This document shows, in pieces, positions 1-6,124 of a stretch of DNA of 11,966 nt. The position numbers and the translations under genes are program-made. The notes under the pieces are model-generated. The model was not told the origin of the DNA. It worked only from the letters and a program-made list of their open reading frames with translations, and ran no database searches. The stretch is taken from assembly GCA_029863355.1 (NCBI GenBank), contig JAOTVO010000056.1, positions 1-11,966 on the forward strand, in the 5' to 3' direction. This DNA is from Candidatus Krumholzibacteriia bacterium. GTDB taxonomy: Bacteria > Krumholzibacteriota > Krumholzibacteria > WVZY01 > JAKEHA01. The stretch's first letter is position 1. Every line of letters starts with the position of its first letter.

Positions 1-1002
1 GTCGTCGACGCGTTGAACGAGGGCCTCCTCGGTGTCGAACTCGTCCTGGATGTCGCCCACGATCTCTTCGAGCACGTCCTCCAGGGTAACGATACCGGCC
101 GTTCCTCCGTACTCGTCCACCACCACGGCGAGGTGCTGCCTTCGCGTCTTGAACTCGGCGAGCATCTCGTCGATGCGCTTGCTCTCGGGGACGAAGAACG
201 CCTCGCGCATCAGCTCGCGCAGCGAGCAATCCTCCCCCTCTGAGATCTTGCGCAGCAGATCCTTGGCGTGGAGCGTCCCGACGATACGGTCGGGAGCGCC
301 CTCGAAAACGGGGTAGCGCGAGTGACCGGCCTCGACCACCGTTCGCACGGCCTCTTCGGTCTCCGTGTCGGCGTCCAGGCCGACGACGTCGATGCGGGGA
401 ACCATCACCTCGCGCACGCGGGTCTCGCCGAACTCGAGGACGCTGGAGACGAGCTGGTCCTCGTCGGTCTCCTCGCCGTTCTGCCGTCCGAACAGCTCGA
501 TCTTCTGCCGCAGCGGCGCGAGGCGGAAGGCGGTGGAGTCGACGGCGCGCGGAAACGTGGCTAGCGCCAGGCGCCGGACCACCGCGGTGGCGGGACGGAA
601 CACGTAGACCGCCGCTGAGGCCACCGGCCGCACGGCATGGAGCAGGCCCGCCGGATCGCGATACGCGAGCATGCGCGCGACGAGGTCGGGCAGGAGCAAA
701 GACGCGCCTACGAAGGCCGAGAGCGCCAGCGCACCCGCGGACGCGCCGAACCAGTCCAGGCCGATGCGCACCGACACCACCAGCAGCGCGGCGGCGGCGG
801 CGGCCCGCGCCGCGACCAGGGCGGCCCCGTTGCGCGCCGGCTCCGAGAAGAACCACCCGGCGACGCGATCGGTCTCGTCATCCGCGTCCCCTTCCCCCGC
901 CCAGCCCAGGGAGATGACTTCCAGGGCATGGTACGCCCCCGAAAGCACGCCCACGATGAGCGCGGTGGTGGCGTAAACGATCCAGTCGATGGCTGGGTTC
1001 AT
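1..1002 (-). CDS. CNNM/CBS-domain transporter-like protein (CorC/TlyC/HlyC family), C-terminus outside window
   Basis: Membrane protein of the CorC/TlyC family, whose members are linked to Mg2+/Co2+ export or, as YbeX, to ribosome biology. The 334 visible residues begin with three hydrophobic segments (about 7-33, 58-80 and 88-106). A CBS pair follows: CBS1 about 197-255, with REVMVPRID and HSRYPVFEG followed by DRIVGTLHAKDLL, and CBS2 about 262-322, containing VVDEYGGTAGIVTLEDVLEE and then IVGDIQDEFD. The CBS signatures are textbook for the family. The membrane part is divergent: the usual small-residue AAE-A motif of the first helix is replaced by AYHALEVISL. The C-terminal CorC_HlyC domain would lie beyond the left edge. 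The gene begins with ATG 16 bp after the ybeY stop, with no clear Shine-Dalgarno, so it probably relies on the phoH-pgpH-ybeY transcript. Family is certain; transported ion is unknown. Confidence 0.92.
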   Translation of the reverse strand, partial: MNPAIDWIVYATTALIVGVLSGAYHALEVISLGWAGEGDADDETDRVAGWFFSEPARNGAALVAARAAAAAALLVVSVRIGLDWFGASAGALALSAFVGASLLLPDLVARMLAYRDPAGLLHAVRPVASAAVYVFRPATAVVRRLALATFPRAVDSTAFRLAPLRQKIELFGRQNGEETDEDQLVSSVLEFGETRVREVMVPRIDVVGLDADTETEEAVRTVVEAGHSRYPVFEGAPDRIVGTLHAKDLLRKISEGEDCSLRELMREAFFVPESKRIDEMLAEFKTRRQHLAVVVDEYGGTAGIVTLEDVLEEIVGDIQDEFDTEEALVQRVDD

Positions 1003-1018
1003 AGAAGACGGGTCGGGG

Positions 1019-1480
1019 TCAGAACAGCCTGTCCACGTCGTCCGCGTCGAGGAACGAGAGCAGCGCGGTCCGTTCGGCCTGCTCCATGCGCTCCGCCCCG
1101 GCGTCGTCCGCGTGGTCGTATCCCAGCACGTGCAGGAGTCCGTGCACACCCACGCGCAGGAACAGTTGCTTGACGTCCACTCTCAGTTCCCTCGCTTCCC
1201 TCTCCAGAGTCTCGAAGGACACGTAGATCTCGCCCACCGGATCGCCCGGCTCGAGGGGCTCCCCCTCGTCGAGATAGGAGAAGGATAACACGTCGGTCGC
1301 GGCGTCCACGGACCGGAAATCGCGGTTGATGGCGCGGATCTCCTCGTCTCCGACCACGACCAGTCCCACGGCGCGCCCCTCGGGCTGCAAGCCGGCCGCG
1401 ATCGCCGTGAGCGCGCGGCGCGTGGGCGCGTCCAGCCAGTCCAGCCGCGTCTCGTCAGACAGACTTAGCAACAGATTCAC
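1019..1480 (-). CDS. ybeY: Endoribonuclease / rRNA maturation factor YbeY
   Basis: Zinc-dependent single-strand endoribonuclease of the UPF0054 family, acting in 16S rRNA 3'-end maturation and ribosome quality control in the cytoplasm. The 153-residue protein has the usual family length. It carries the metal-binding signature HGLLHVLGYDH at 113-123 (H113, H117, H123) and the upstream block INRDFRSVDAATDVLSF at 51-67 followed by GEIYVS. The start is GTG, lying inside the end of pgpH: the two genes share 26 bp, so translation is probably coupled. No strong Shine-Dalgarno precedes it, which also fits coupling. The neighbours phoH (ybeZ) and a CorC-type gene (ybeX) match the conserved ybeZ-ybeY-ybeX association. 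Identification is secure. Confidence 0.97.
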   Translation of the reverse strand: MNLLLSLSDETRLDWLDAPTRRALTAIAAGLQPEGRAVGLVVVGDEEIRAINRDFRSVDAATDVLSFSYLDEGEPLEPGDPVGEIYVSFETLEREARELRVDVKQLFLRVGVHGLLHVLGYDHADDAGAERMEQAERTALLSFLDADDVDRLF

Positions 1481-3749
1481 TGCTCTGCGCGCCCCGGGCC
1501 GGCTCCGCGGTGCCGTCGGCGGTGACCTCCTCCTGGCCCGGATACGCGATGCGCTTGTGGTAGATCCCGGTGAGGATAGTGATGAAGCGCTCCTTGATCA
1601 CGCCGAGGTCGCTCAATGTCAGCCCGCTGTCGTCCAGCTCGCCCTCTCTCGCTTTGCCGTCGATGAGCTTGGTTACCATGTTGCGGATGTTCACGGGCGT
1701 CGGGTCATTGAGGGACCGCACCGCCGCCTCCACGGCGTCGGCGCACATGAGCAGGCCCGTCTCTTTCGTTTTCGGCTTGGGCCCCGGGTAGCGAAAGTCG
1801 TCCTTGTTGACGCTCGAGTGCGAGTCGGTCTCCAGCGCCTTCTGATAGAAGTACGCCATCACGCTGGTGCCGTGGTGCTCGCGGATGCCGTCGATGACCA
1901 CGGCGGGAAGCTTCTCCTCGCGCGCCAACTCGACGCCGTCCTTCACGTGCGACACGAGAATCAGCGCGCTCATCTGCGGCGTGATCTTCTCGTGCTTGTT
2001 GAAGCCGCCGTTCTGATTCTCGGCGAAGTACTCCGGCTTGAACATCTTGCCGATGTCGTGGTAGTACGCCATCACGCGCGCCTTGAGCGCGTCCGCTCCG
2101 ATGAGCTCCGCAGCGGAGTCCACGAGGTTTCCGATCAGCATGGAGTGGTGATAGGTCCCGTGCGCCTCCATGTTCAGCCGCTTGAGGATGGGCTTGTTGA
2201 GGTCGGTCAGCTCGAGCAGGGTGAAGCGCGAGGTGCGATTGAACACGTGCTCGAAGATGGGCAGGAGGAACATGACGGCCGCGCTGGAGAACATGCCGTT
2301 GGCCACGCCCCACATGGCCTGGGTCGCGATCTCGCGCAGGGAGCTCGCCCGGCCCAACTCGAACGCGAAGACGCCGGCGACGTAGGCCAGCGACACGTGC
2401 AGGAAAATCGAATAGACGTGGCTGCGGGCGCGCATCTTCTCGATACCGATGACGCCGGCTCCCCCGGCGAGCAACGCGGCAAAGCTCGCTCCGGGCGGGA
2501 ACGAAGTCACCAGAGGAATCAGCGCCGCGCCGAACACGGCCGCCACCAGCCCCGTGCGGAAGTCGAACAGCGCCGAGAGCATAACGGAGAGAAACGCAAC
2601 CGGCACCAGGTAGGGGCTGAGACCGAACCGCACCACCACGGCGATGAACACGGCGTAGAACAACACCACCGAGAAGACGGCCAACAGCTCCGCAAACTCC
2701 TCGTACACCCTCCGGTGGAACACCCACAGATAGCCGCCGAAGACGACGCAGAACAGCAGCAGGCGCAGCGACTCCCCCACGTAGAGCGCGAAAGTCGCCA
2801 GCGGGGAATGTTTCGCCTCTTGGGTCACACGGGTTTCCTCCAGAGCGCGCAGAATGCGCTCCTGCTCGCGCGTGACCTTGTCGTGCTTGCCGATGACGCG
2901 CTCGCTCTTGGAGATCTCGAAGTAGTCCTTCACCGTGGCGGTGGACGCGGTGCGGCGGCGGTTGGTCTCGTCGACGTCGAACACCAGGTTGGGGAGCAGA
3001 TGCCCGCGCACCAGCTCGAAGAACACCTGCGCCTTGTCGCGGTTGTTGCCGAAACGGCTGAGCGCGTCTTCGCGGATGACCTGGTCGAGCCTCCCCTGCT
3101 CGTACACGTCGGGCACGCGCCGCGTCCCCTCCTCCTCGGCGTCGAGCACCGAGATCTCCCGGTACCCGTGCCTCCGGATCAGCGACGCGTTGTCGATGAG
3201 CCCGCGGTCAAAGACCGTGGCCTGGTACTCGCGGGCGGCCAGGTTCAGGTCGCGGAAAGTCCTGGCTGTGGCCACGGCGCGCAGCGAAGAGCGAGAGACG
3301 CTGGGCAGCCACCCGCTCACCAGCGCCACCTTGCCCTCGGCGTCGAGCGTGTCTGCCGCGATCACCGTGGTTATCGTGTCCAGCAACGCGCCGAGATCGC
3401 GCGACAGGTCGCGTTCGACGTCGCGGATCCGGCGGTAGACGGGCGGAACCGTGAGCGCGGCCTTGGCGCGCGCCACTTCCAATTCATCCCCGGAGAGCGG
3501 GACCTTGAAGTTGAAAGGCGCGATGATGTCGCGGTCGGCGATCTGGCCTTCCTTGAAATCGATTTCCTTGGTCGGCTGTGCCGGCGGCAGCAACAGCGTG
3601 CCCGCCACGACGAAGAGGGCCGCGAGGATGAAGCGCGGACCGAGTCCGCGGCCCAGGCCGCGCCTGAGGTAGAATCGACTCGCGTACTTTTCGGCGCGCT
3701 CGTTGCGCGATTTCTTCTTGCGCCGGGATTTCCAGAACCAGGCGGGCAT
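1455..3749 (-). CDS. pgpH: 7TM-HD cyclic-di-AMP phosphodiesterase (PgpH/YqfF family)
   Basis: Membrane phosphodiesterase family that in Listeria and Bacillus hydrolyses cyclic-di-AMP. At 764 residues it has the full family architecture. A basic cytoplasmic tail is followed by TM1 (about 39-56), an extracytoplasmic 7TMR-HDED domain (about 57-310, including VPPVYRRI at 101-108), a seven-helix block (about 317-500) and a cytoplasmic HD domain (about 520-700). The metal-binding residues are all visible: H530 with H534/H535 in AHGTYHHSM, H564-D565 in YYHDIGK, H601, H625/H626 in REHHGTS, and D671. No key residue is missing, so it should be active. A GGGAG-containing Shine-Dalgarno precedes the ATG, which lies only 4 bp after the phoH stop. 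The phoH-pgpH-ybeY order matches Firmicutes. The acidic/Ser-rich tail after about 738 looks unstructured. Substrate assignment rests on family knowledge. Confidence 0.95.
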   Translation of the reverse strand: MPAWFWKSRRKKKSRNERAEKYASRFYLRRGLGRGLGPRFILAALFVVAGTLLLPPAQPTKEIDFKEGQIADRDIIAPFNFKVPLSGDELEVARAKAALTVPPVYRRIRDVERDLSRDLGALLDTITTVIAADTLDAEGKVALVSGWLPSVSRSSLRAVATARTFRDLNLAAREYQATVFDRGLIDNASLIRRHGYREISVLDAEEEGTRRVPDVYEQGRLDQVIREDALSRFGNNRDKAQVFFELVRGHLLPNLVFDVDETNRRRTASTATVKDYFEISKSERVIGKHDKVTREQERILRALEETRVTQEAKHSPLATFALYVGESLRLLLFCVVFGGYLWVFHRRVYEEFAELLAVFSVVLFYAVFIAVVVRFGLSPYLVPVAFLSVMLSALFDFRTGLVAAVFGAALIPLVTSFPPGASFAALLAGGAGVIGIEKMRARSHVYSIFLHVSLAYVAGVFAFELGRASSLREIATQAMWGVANGMFSSAAVMFLLPIFEHVFNRTSRFTLLELTDLNKPILKRLNMEAHGTYHHSMLIGNLVDSAAELIGADALKARVMAYYHDIGKMFKPEYFAENQNGGFNKHEKITPQMSALILVSHVKDGVELAREEKLPAVVIDGIREHHGTSVMAYFYQKALETDSHSSVNKDDFRYPGPKPKTKETGLLMCADAVEAAVRSLNDPTPVNIRNMVTKLIDGKAREGELDDSGLTLSDLGVIKERFITILTGIYHKRIAYPGQEEVTADGTAEPARGAQSSESVAKSV

Positions 3750-3753
3750 ACGC

Positions 3754-4719
3754 TCACTCTCCCTCGTCGCGCCGGTCGAACGCGTGCAGAATCCGCTGCA
3801 CCAGGCGGTGACGCACGATGTCGTCGCCGGTGAGGTAGACGAACGCGATTCCGTCCACGCCGGCTAGGATGCGTTCGGCAGCGAGCAGTCCCGAGCGCGT
3901 CGGGGGCTCGAGGTCGATCTGGGTGACGTCTCCGTTGACGATGGCCTTGGCGTTCGTGCCCAGACGCGTGAGGAACATCTTCATCTGCATCTCGGTCGTG
4001 TTCTGCGCTTCGTCGAGGATCACGTGGGCGTTGTTGAGCGTGCGCCCGCGCATGTAGGCCAGGGGCGCGATCTCGATGGTCCCGTTCTCCATCAGCTTCA
4101 CCGTGCGATCATGGCCGAGCATGTCGTCCAGCGCGTCCACCACGGGGCGCACGTAGGGGTCGAGCTTGGCCTGAAAGTCGCCGGGCAGGAAGCCGAGGCT
4201 CTCTCCGGCCTCCACGACCGGCCGGACCAGGAAAATGCGCTCGATGGCGCGCGCCTTGAGCGCCGCCACCGCGGCGGCCACGGCCAGGTATGTCTTGCCC
4301 GTTCCCGCCGGGCCGATGCCGAAGACCACGTCCAAGGCGCGAATGGCGTCGACGTAGCGCTTCTGGCCGGGCGTGCGCGGCCGAATGGGCGTCCCGCGAC
4401 GCGTCGACACGACCACTTCCTTGTCCAGCGTCTCGTAGTCGGCGACGGCGGCCCGGTGGCCGTTACCCTTGCGCAGCAACGCCTGGAAGTCCTGCTCACT
4501 GATGACGCGGCCACCTCGGGCGATGTCGATGATCTCGCCGAAGAACCGAGTCAGATGGTCGACCGCCTCGCGGCTCCCGCTGAGGATGATATCGTCGCCC
4601 CGGACGACCACCACGCCCGGGTAATGCCGGTCGACCACGTCCAGGTGCCGCTCTCCGCTTCCGAAGAGCATCACCGGGTTTACACCCTGGAAAGACAGCA
4701 CTCGTTTTCGCGTTTTCAC
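3754..4719 (-). CDS. phoH: PhoH-like ATPase (YbeZ family)
   Basis: Cytoplasmic P-loop ATPase of the PhoH/YbeZ family, a predicted RNA helicase-like partner of YbeY in rRNA processing. The 321-residue protein has an N-terminal nucleic-acid-binding-like region (about 1-85) and then the ATPase. Walker A is GPAGTGKT (136-143) and Walker B is VILDEAQN (233-240). Family blocks RPVVEAGESLGFLPGD (166-181), AYMRGRTLNNAHV and NGDVTQIDLP-like NGDVTQIDLEPP are also present. The GTG start is chosen because the strong Shine-Dalgarno AAGGAGG lies just upstream, about ten bases from GTG. It is the first gene of the phoH-pgpH-ybeY-CorC unit. An unusually long leader with hairpins and a good predicted promoter precedes it. 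Family call is secure; biochemical role is inferred from homologues. Confidence 0.96.
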   Translation of the reverse strand: MKTRKRVLSFQGVNPVMLFGSGERHLDVVDRHYPGVVVVRGDDIILSGSREAVDHLTRFFGEIIDIARGGRVISEQDFQALLRKGNGHRAAVADYETLDKEVVVSTRRGTPIRPRTPGQKRYVDAIRALDVVFGIGPAGTGKTYLAVAAAVAALKARAIERIFLVRPVVEAGESLGFLPGDFQAKLDPYVRPVVDALDDMLGHDRTVKLMENGTIEIAPLAYMRGRTLNNAHVILDEAQNTTEMQMKMFLTRLGTNAKAIVNGDVTQIDLEPPTRSGLLAAERILAGVDGIAFVYLTGDDIVRHRLVQRILHAFDRRDEGE

Positions 4720-4753
4720 TCTCCGGCGGCCTCCTTCGACCGCCCCGCGGCCA

Positions 4754-4779
4754 GGGGTGTCGACGACGCTTCACACCCC
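4754..4779 (-). promoter_or_regulatory. Stem-loop in phoH leader
   Basis: Arms GGGGTGT and ACACCCC (7 bp, perfect) enclose a 12-base loop. It lies 35-60 bases upstream of the phoH GTG and inside the predicted leader transcript. No U-run follows, so it is not an intrinsic terminator by itself. Its role is unknown. Confidence 0.35.
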
Positions 4780-4798
4780 GCGCGCAACAAATACACGA

Positions 4799-4820
4799 AA
4801 GGGATTCGCGCGAATCCCTT
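4799..4820 (-). promoter_or_regulatory. 22-bp perfect palindrome in phoH leader (operator, attenuator or weak terminator)
   Basis: A perfect inverted repeat with 11-bp arms AAGGGATTCGC/GCGAATCCCTT. As RNA on the minus strand it would form a 9-bp stem closed by a GCGC loop, followed by the moderately U-rich UCGUGUAUUUG. That is weak for a Rho-independent terminator, but possible as an attenuator. As DNA, the perfect two-fold symmetry is what a dimeric repressor site would look like. It sits 80-101 bp before the phoH start and downstream of the predicted promoter. Confidence 0.5.
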
Positions 4821-4888
4821 CAGAAAAAGCACAAGACTCCTGGAGGAAGGCACCCCCAAGAGCCATCCGGCTTGACTATGCGCGCACC

Positions 4889-4917
4889 ATGATACCCACG
4901 GCCCATGGCCATATCAA
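4889..4917 (-). promoter_or_regulatory. Predicted sigma70-type promoter for phoH operon
   Basis: On the minus strand, TTGATA (4917-4912) and TATCAT (4894-4889) are separated by exactly 17 bp. Each hexamer matches the consensus at 5 of 6 positions. Initiation would be near 4882, giving a phoH leader of about 160 nt. It lies directly after the terminator-like hairpin of the LysM gene, where a new transcription unit is expected. Confidence 0.55.
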
Positions 4918-4927
4918 ATTATAGGCC

Positions 4928-4961
4928 AAAACCGGCCCCGGCACCAGAGCGGCTACCGGGG
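4928..4961 (-). terminator. Probable terminator of the LysM gene unit
   Basis: The arms CCCCGGTA and TGCCGGGG (8 bp with one G-T wobble) enclose a 10-base loop and include the stop codon of the LysM gene. The hairpin occupies 4936-4961. After four bases (CCGG), a short T4 run follows on the minus strand at 4931-4928. The U-tract is short, so termination may be partial. Confidence 0.45.
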
Positions 4962-5657
4962 TATCTGCAGAACCTGTTCTGGCAGAATAAGATCCGGGTC
5001 GAAAACCTCGTCTTTGTTGGCCTCGAAAAGGCGGGTCCAATTCATCGGATTGCCGTAAACCTCCCAGTAGCTGGCAATGATCGAGAGCGATTCGTCCATC
5101 ACCACCCGGTGCTGGCGTGGCCAGTGGCGGGGGATGACCAGGACGGTGTCTGGGTAGATCCACTCCGGGTCGTCGATCTTGTCCGTGTTCGCCCGATGGA
5201 TGCGCGGCCACTTGATGGGGTCGGCGTAGATCTCCTCGTACCCCGCGATGATCCAGAGGCACTCCCCCGACTTGATGGTCCAGCTCGCCGGCAGTGACTC
5301 GTAGTAGGCGATCTCGCTGGACAGGGCGCGGATGTCAGACTCCACGCGGAGCAGTTCCCTCTCCACCGGGGCGATCTGGTTGCGCAGGGACTCGATCTGC
5401 CGGCGCGTCGTCTCCAGCTCGTCCCTGTTGGCCTCCACCTGGCCCTGGAGCTGTCCCAGTTCCTGCCCCAACGCCACGCAGTAGGTCTCCTTCTCCTTGC
5501 GCGTGAGCGCCTCGTACTCCTCCTCCGAGTAGTACTCACCGGCGGTCACGTCCACGTGGCGGCCGCTCGAACGGCTGCACCCGGTGGACCCGAGCATCGC
5601 CGCGACGGCGGCGCTCACGCCCAGCACCATCCCCAGCTGCCTCATCGTCCTCGTCAC
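4953..5657 (-). CDS. Putative lipoprotein with coiled coil and two LysM domains
   Basis: Predicted secreted, peptidoglycan-binding envelope protein of 234 residues. The N-terminus is a signal peptide ending in LGSTGC; C27 is the likely lipidated residue, though serine at -3 makes the lipobox non-ideal. An acidic Tyr/Glu-rich patch (about 40-50) is followed by a heptad-like coiled coil (about 55-118). Two LysM domains of about 50 residues complete the protein: 126-176 (TIKSGECLWIIAGYEEIYAD, then WPRIHRAN and IYPDTVLVIP) and 183-233 (ESLSIIASYWEVYGNPMNW, then RLFEANKD and LPEQVLQIP). GTG is chosen because AAGGAG lies 8 bases upstream; an in-frame ATG at 5645 is an alternative. The start shares one base with the preceding TAG stop, so it is coupled to the upstream coiled-coil gene. 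No catalytic domain is visible; a structural or tethering role is inferred. Confidence 0.85.
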   Translation of the reverse strand: MTRTMRQLGMVLGVSAAVAAMLGSTGCSRSSGRHVDVTAGEYYSEEEYEALTRKEKETYCVALGQELGQLQGQVEANRDELETTRRQIESLRNQIAPVERELLRVESDIRALSSEIAYYESLPASWTIKSGECLWIIAGYEEIYADPIKWPRIHRANTDKIDDPEWIYPDTVLVIPRHWPRQHRVVMDESLSIIASYWEVYGNPMNWTRLFEANKDEVFDPDLILPEQVLQIPR

Positions 5658-5977
5658 TATGCAGTCTCCTTATCGTCCTCGTCCTCGTCGGCGTCGCGCC
5701 CGCTGCCCTTCTTGAGGTCCTTGAGCTTGGCGCGCATCTCGGCCGGCTTGTCCTTCTTTGAATCGAGCTCGGCCTTCTTGGCGGCGAGCTCGGCGCTGAG
5801 CTTCTGCGCGCGATCCTTGGCCTCTGCGAGGTCCTTATGCAACACCTTGACATCCTCGCGCGTCTCCTCGATTTCGACGGGCGAGATCGTGCACGGCGGC
5901 AGTTGCGCACACCCGAACCCGAGCGCCGCGCCGCCGAAGCAAACGGCGGCCAACCACGAGCGAACCGTGTTCCTCAC
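5657..5977 (-). CDS. Small putative coiled-coil lipoprotein, function unknown
   Basis: A 106-residue protein I cannot assign to a named family. It begins with a hydrophobic segment (about 7-24, ending ALGFGC) that looks like an export signal. The cysteine could be a lipidation site, but glycine at -3 is atypical for a lipobox. Residues about 30-90 are charged, Lys/Glu/Ala-rich and heptad-like (EETREDVKVLHKDLAEAKDR onward), predicting a long helix or coiled coil, and the C-terminus is acidic (DADEDEDDKETA). The GTG start at 5977 is chosen because AAAGGAG lies 8 bases upstream. A longer reading from an ATG at 6052 would start on the promoter's -35 element and is rejected. It is the first gene of a two-gene unit with the LysM protein, suggesting joint work in the envelope. 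Confidence 0.72.
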   Translation of the reverse strand: MRNTVRSWLAAVCFGGAALGFGCAQLPPCTISPVEIEETREDVKVLHKDLAEAKDRAQKLSAELAAKKAELDSKKDKPAEMRAKLKDLKKGSGRDADEDEDDKETA

Positions 5978-6012
5978 CCCCGGATCTCCTTTCCAGTGTC
6001 GCTGTAAGGGGT

Positions 6013-6029
6013 TAACTTCGCAAAAGTTA
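6013..6029 (-). promoter_or_regulatory. Dyad overlapping -10 (operator candidate)
   Basis: TAACTT and AAGTTA (6 bp, perfect) are separated by 5 bases. One arm coincides with the predicted -10 hexamer and the other with the predicted transcription start. A bound repressor here would block initiation. Confidence 0.35.
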
Positions 6030-6052
6030 GCAACCGTGCCGGGCACTGTCAA
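6024..6052 (-). promoter_or_regulatory. Predicted sigma70-type promoter for coiled-coil/LysM unit
   Basis: On the minus strand a consensus TTGACA (6052-6047) lies 17 bp from TAACTT (6029-6024), which keeps the most conserved T-A----T positions of a -10. Initiation near 6017 gives a leader of about 40 nt before GTG 5977. The spacer contains a perfect GTGCC-C-GGCAC dyad (6036-6046). Confidence 0.5.
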
Positions 6053-6088
6053 GCCGTTTCTCCGTTCCGGCCATCACGAGAACACGTT

Positions 6089-6120
6089 GTGCTGCACGGA
6101 CTTGGCGCCGTGCGCGGCAC
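6089..6120 (-). terminator. Hairpin downstream of aspS, possible terminator without U-tract
   Basis: The inner stem GCACGG/CCGTGC (6094-6099 with 6108-6113, 8-base loop) is extended by an outer GTGC/GCAC pair (6089-6092 with 6117-6120) through small internal bulges. It begins 5 bp past the aspS stop. No T-run follows on the minus strand, so it may be a transcript-end stabiliser, a Rho-linked end or chance in GC-rich DNA. Confidence 0.3.
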
Positions 6121-6124
6121 TACG

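Noticed and set aside
1326..3833. 835-codon open frame on the plus strand
   Set aside because: It runs antisense to pgpH, whose domains and catalytic residues are unmistakable. The plus-strand product is His/Arg/Glu/Val-rich without domains, as expected for a shadow frame in GC-rich coding DNA.
4872..4900. TTGACT on the plus strand as a promoter
   Set aside because: No -10 at suitable spacing, and no plus-strand gene follows.
4918..4923. Perfect TATAAT on the minus strand as -10 of a phoH promoter
   Set aside because: At 17 bp upstream the hexamer is TGGTGC, a poor -35 inside the terminator hairpin. The TTGATA/TATCAT pair just downstream is a better fit, though both could contribute.
5978..6052. 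Upstream ATG start for the coiled-coil gene at 6052
   Set aside because: It coincides with the TTGACA element, lacks a ribosome-binding site and would put 25 unrelated residues before the export signal. GTG 5977 has AAAGGAG at ideal spacing.
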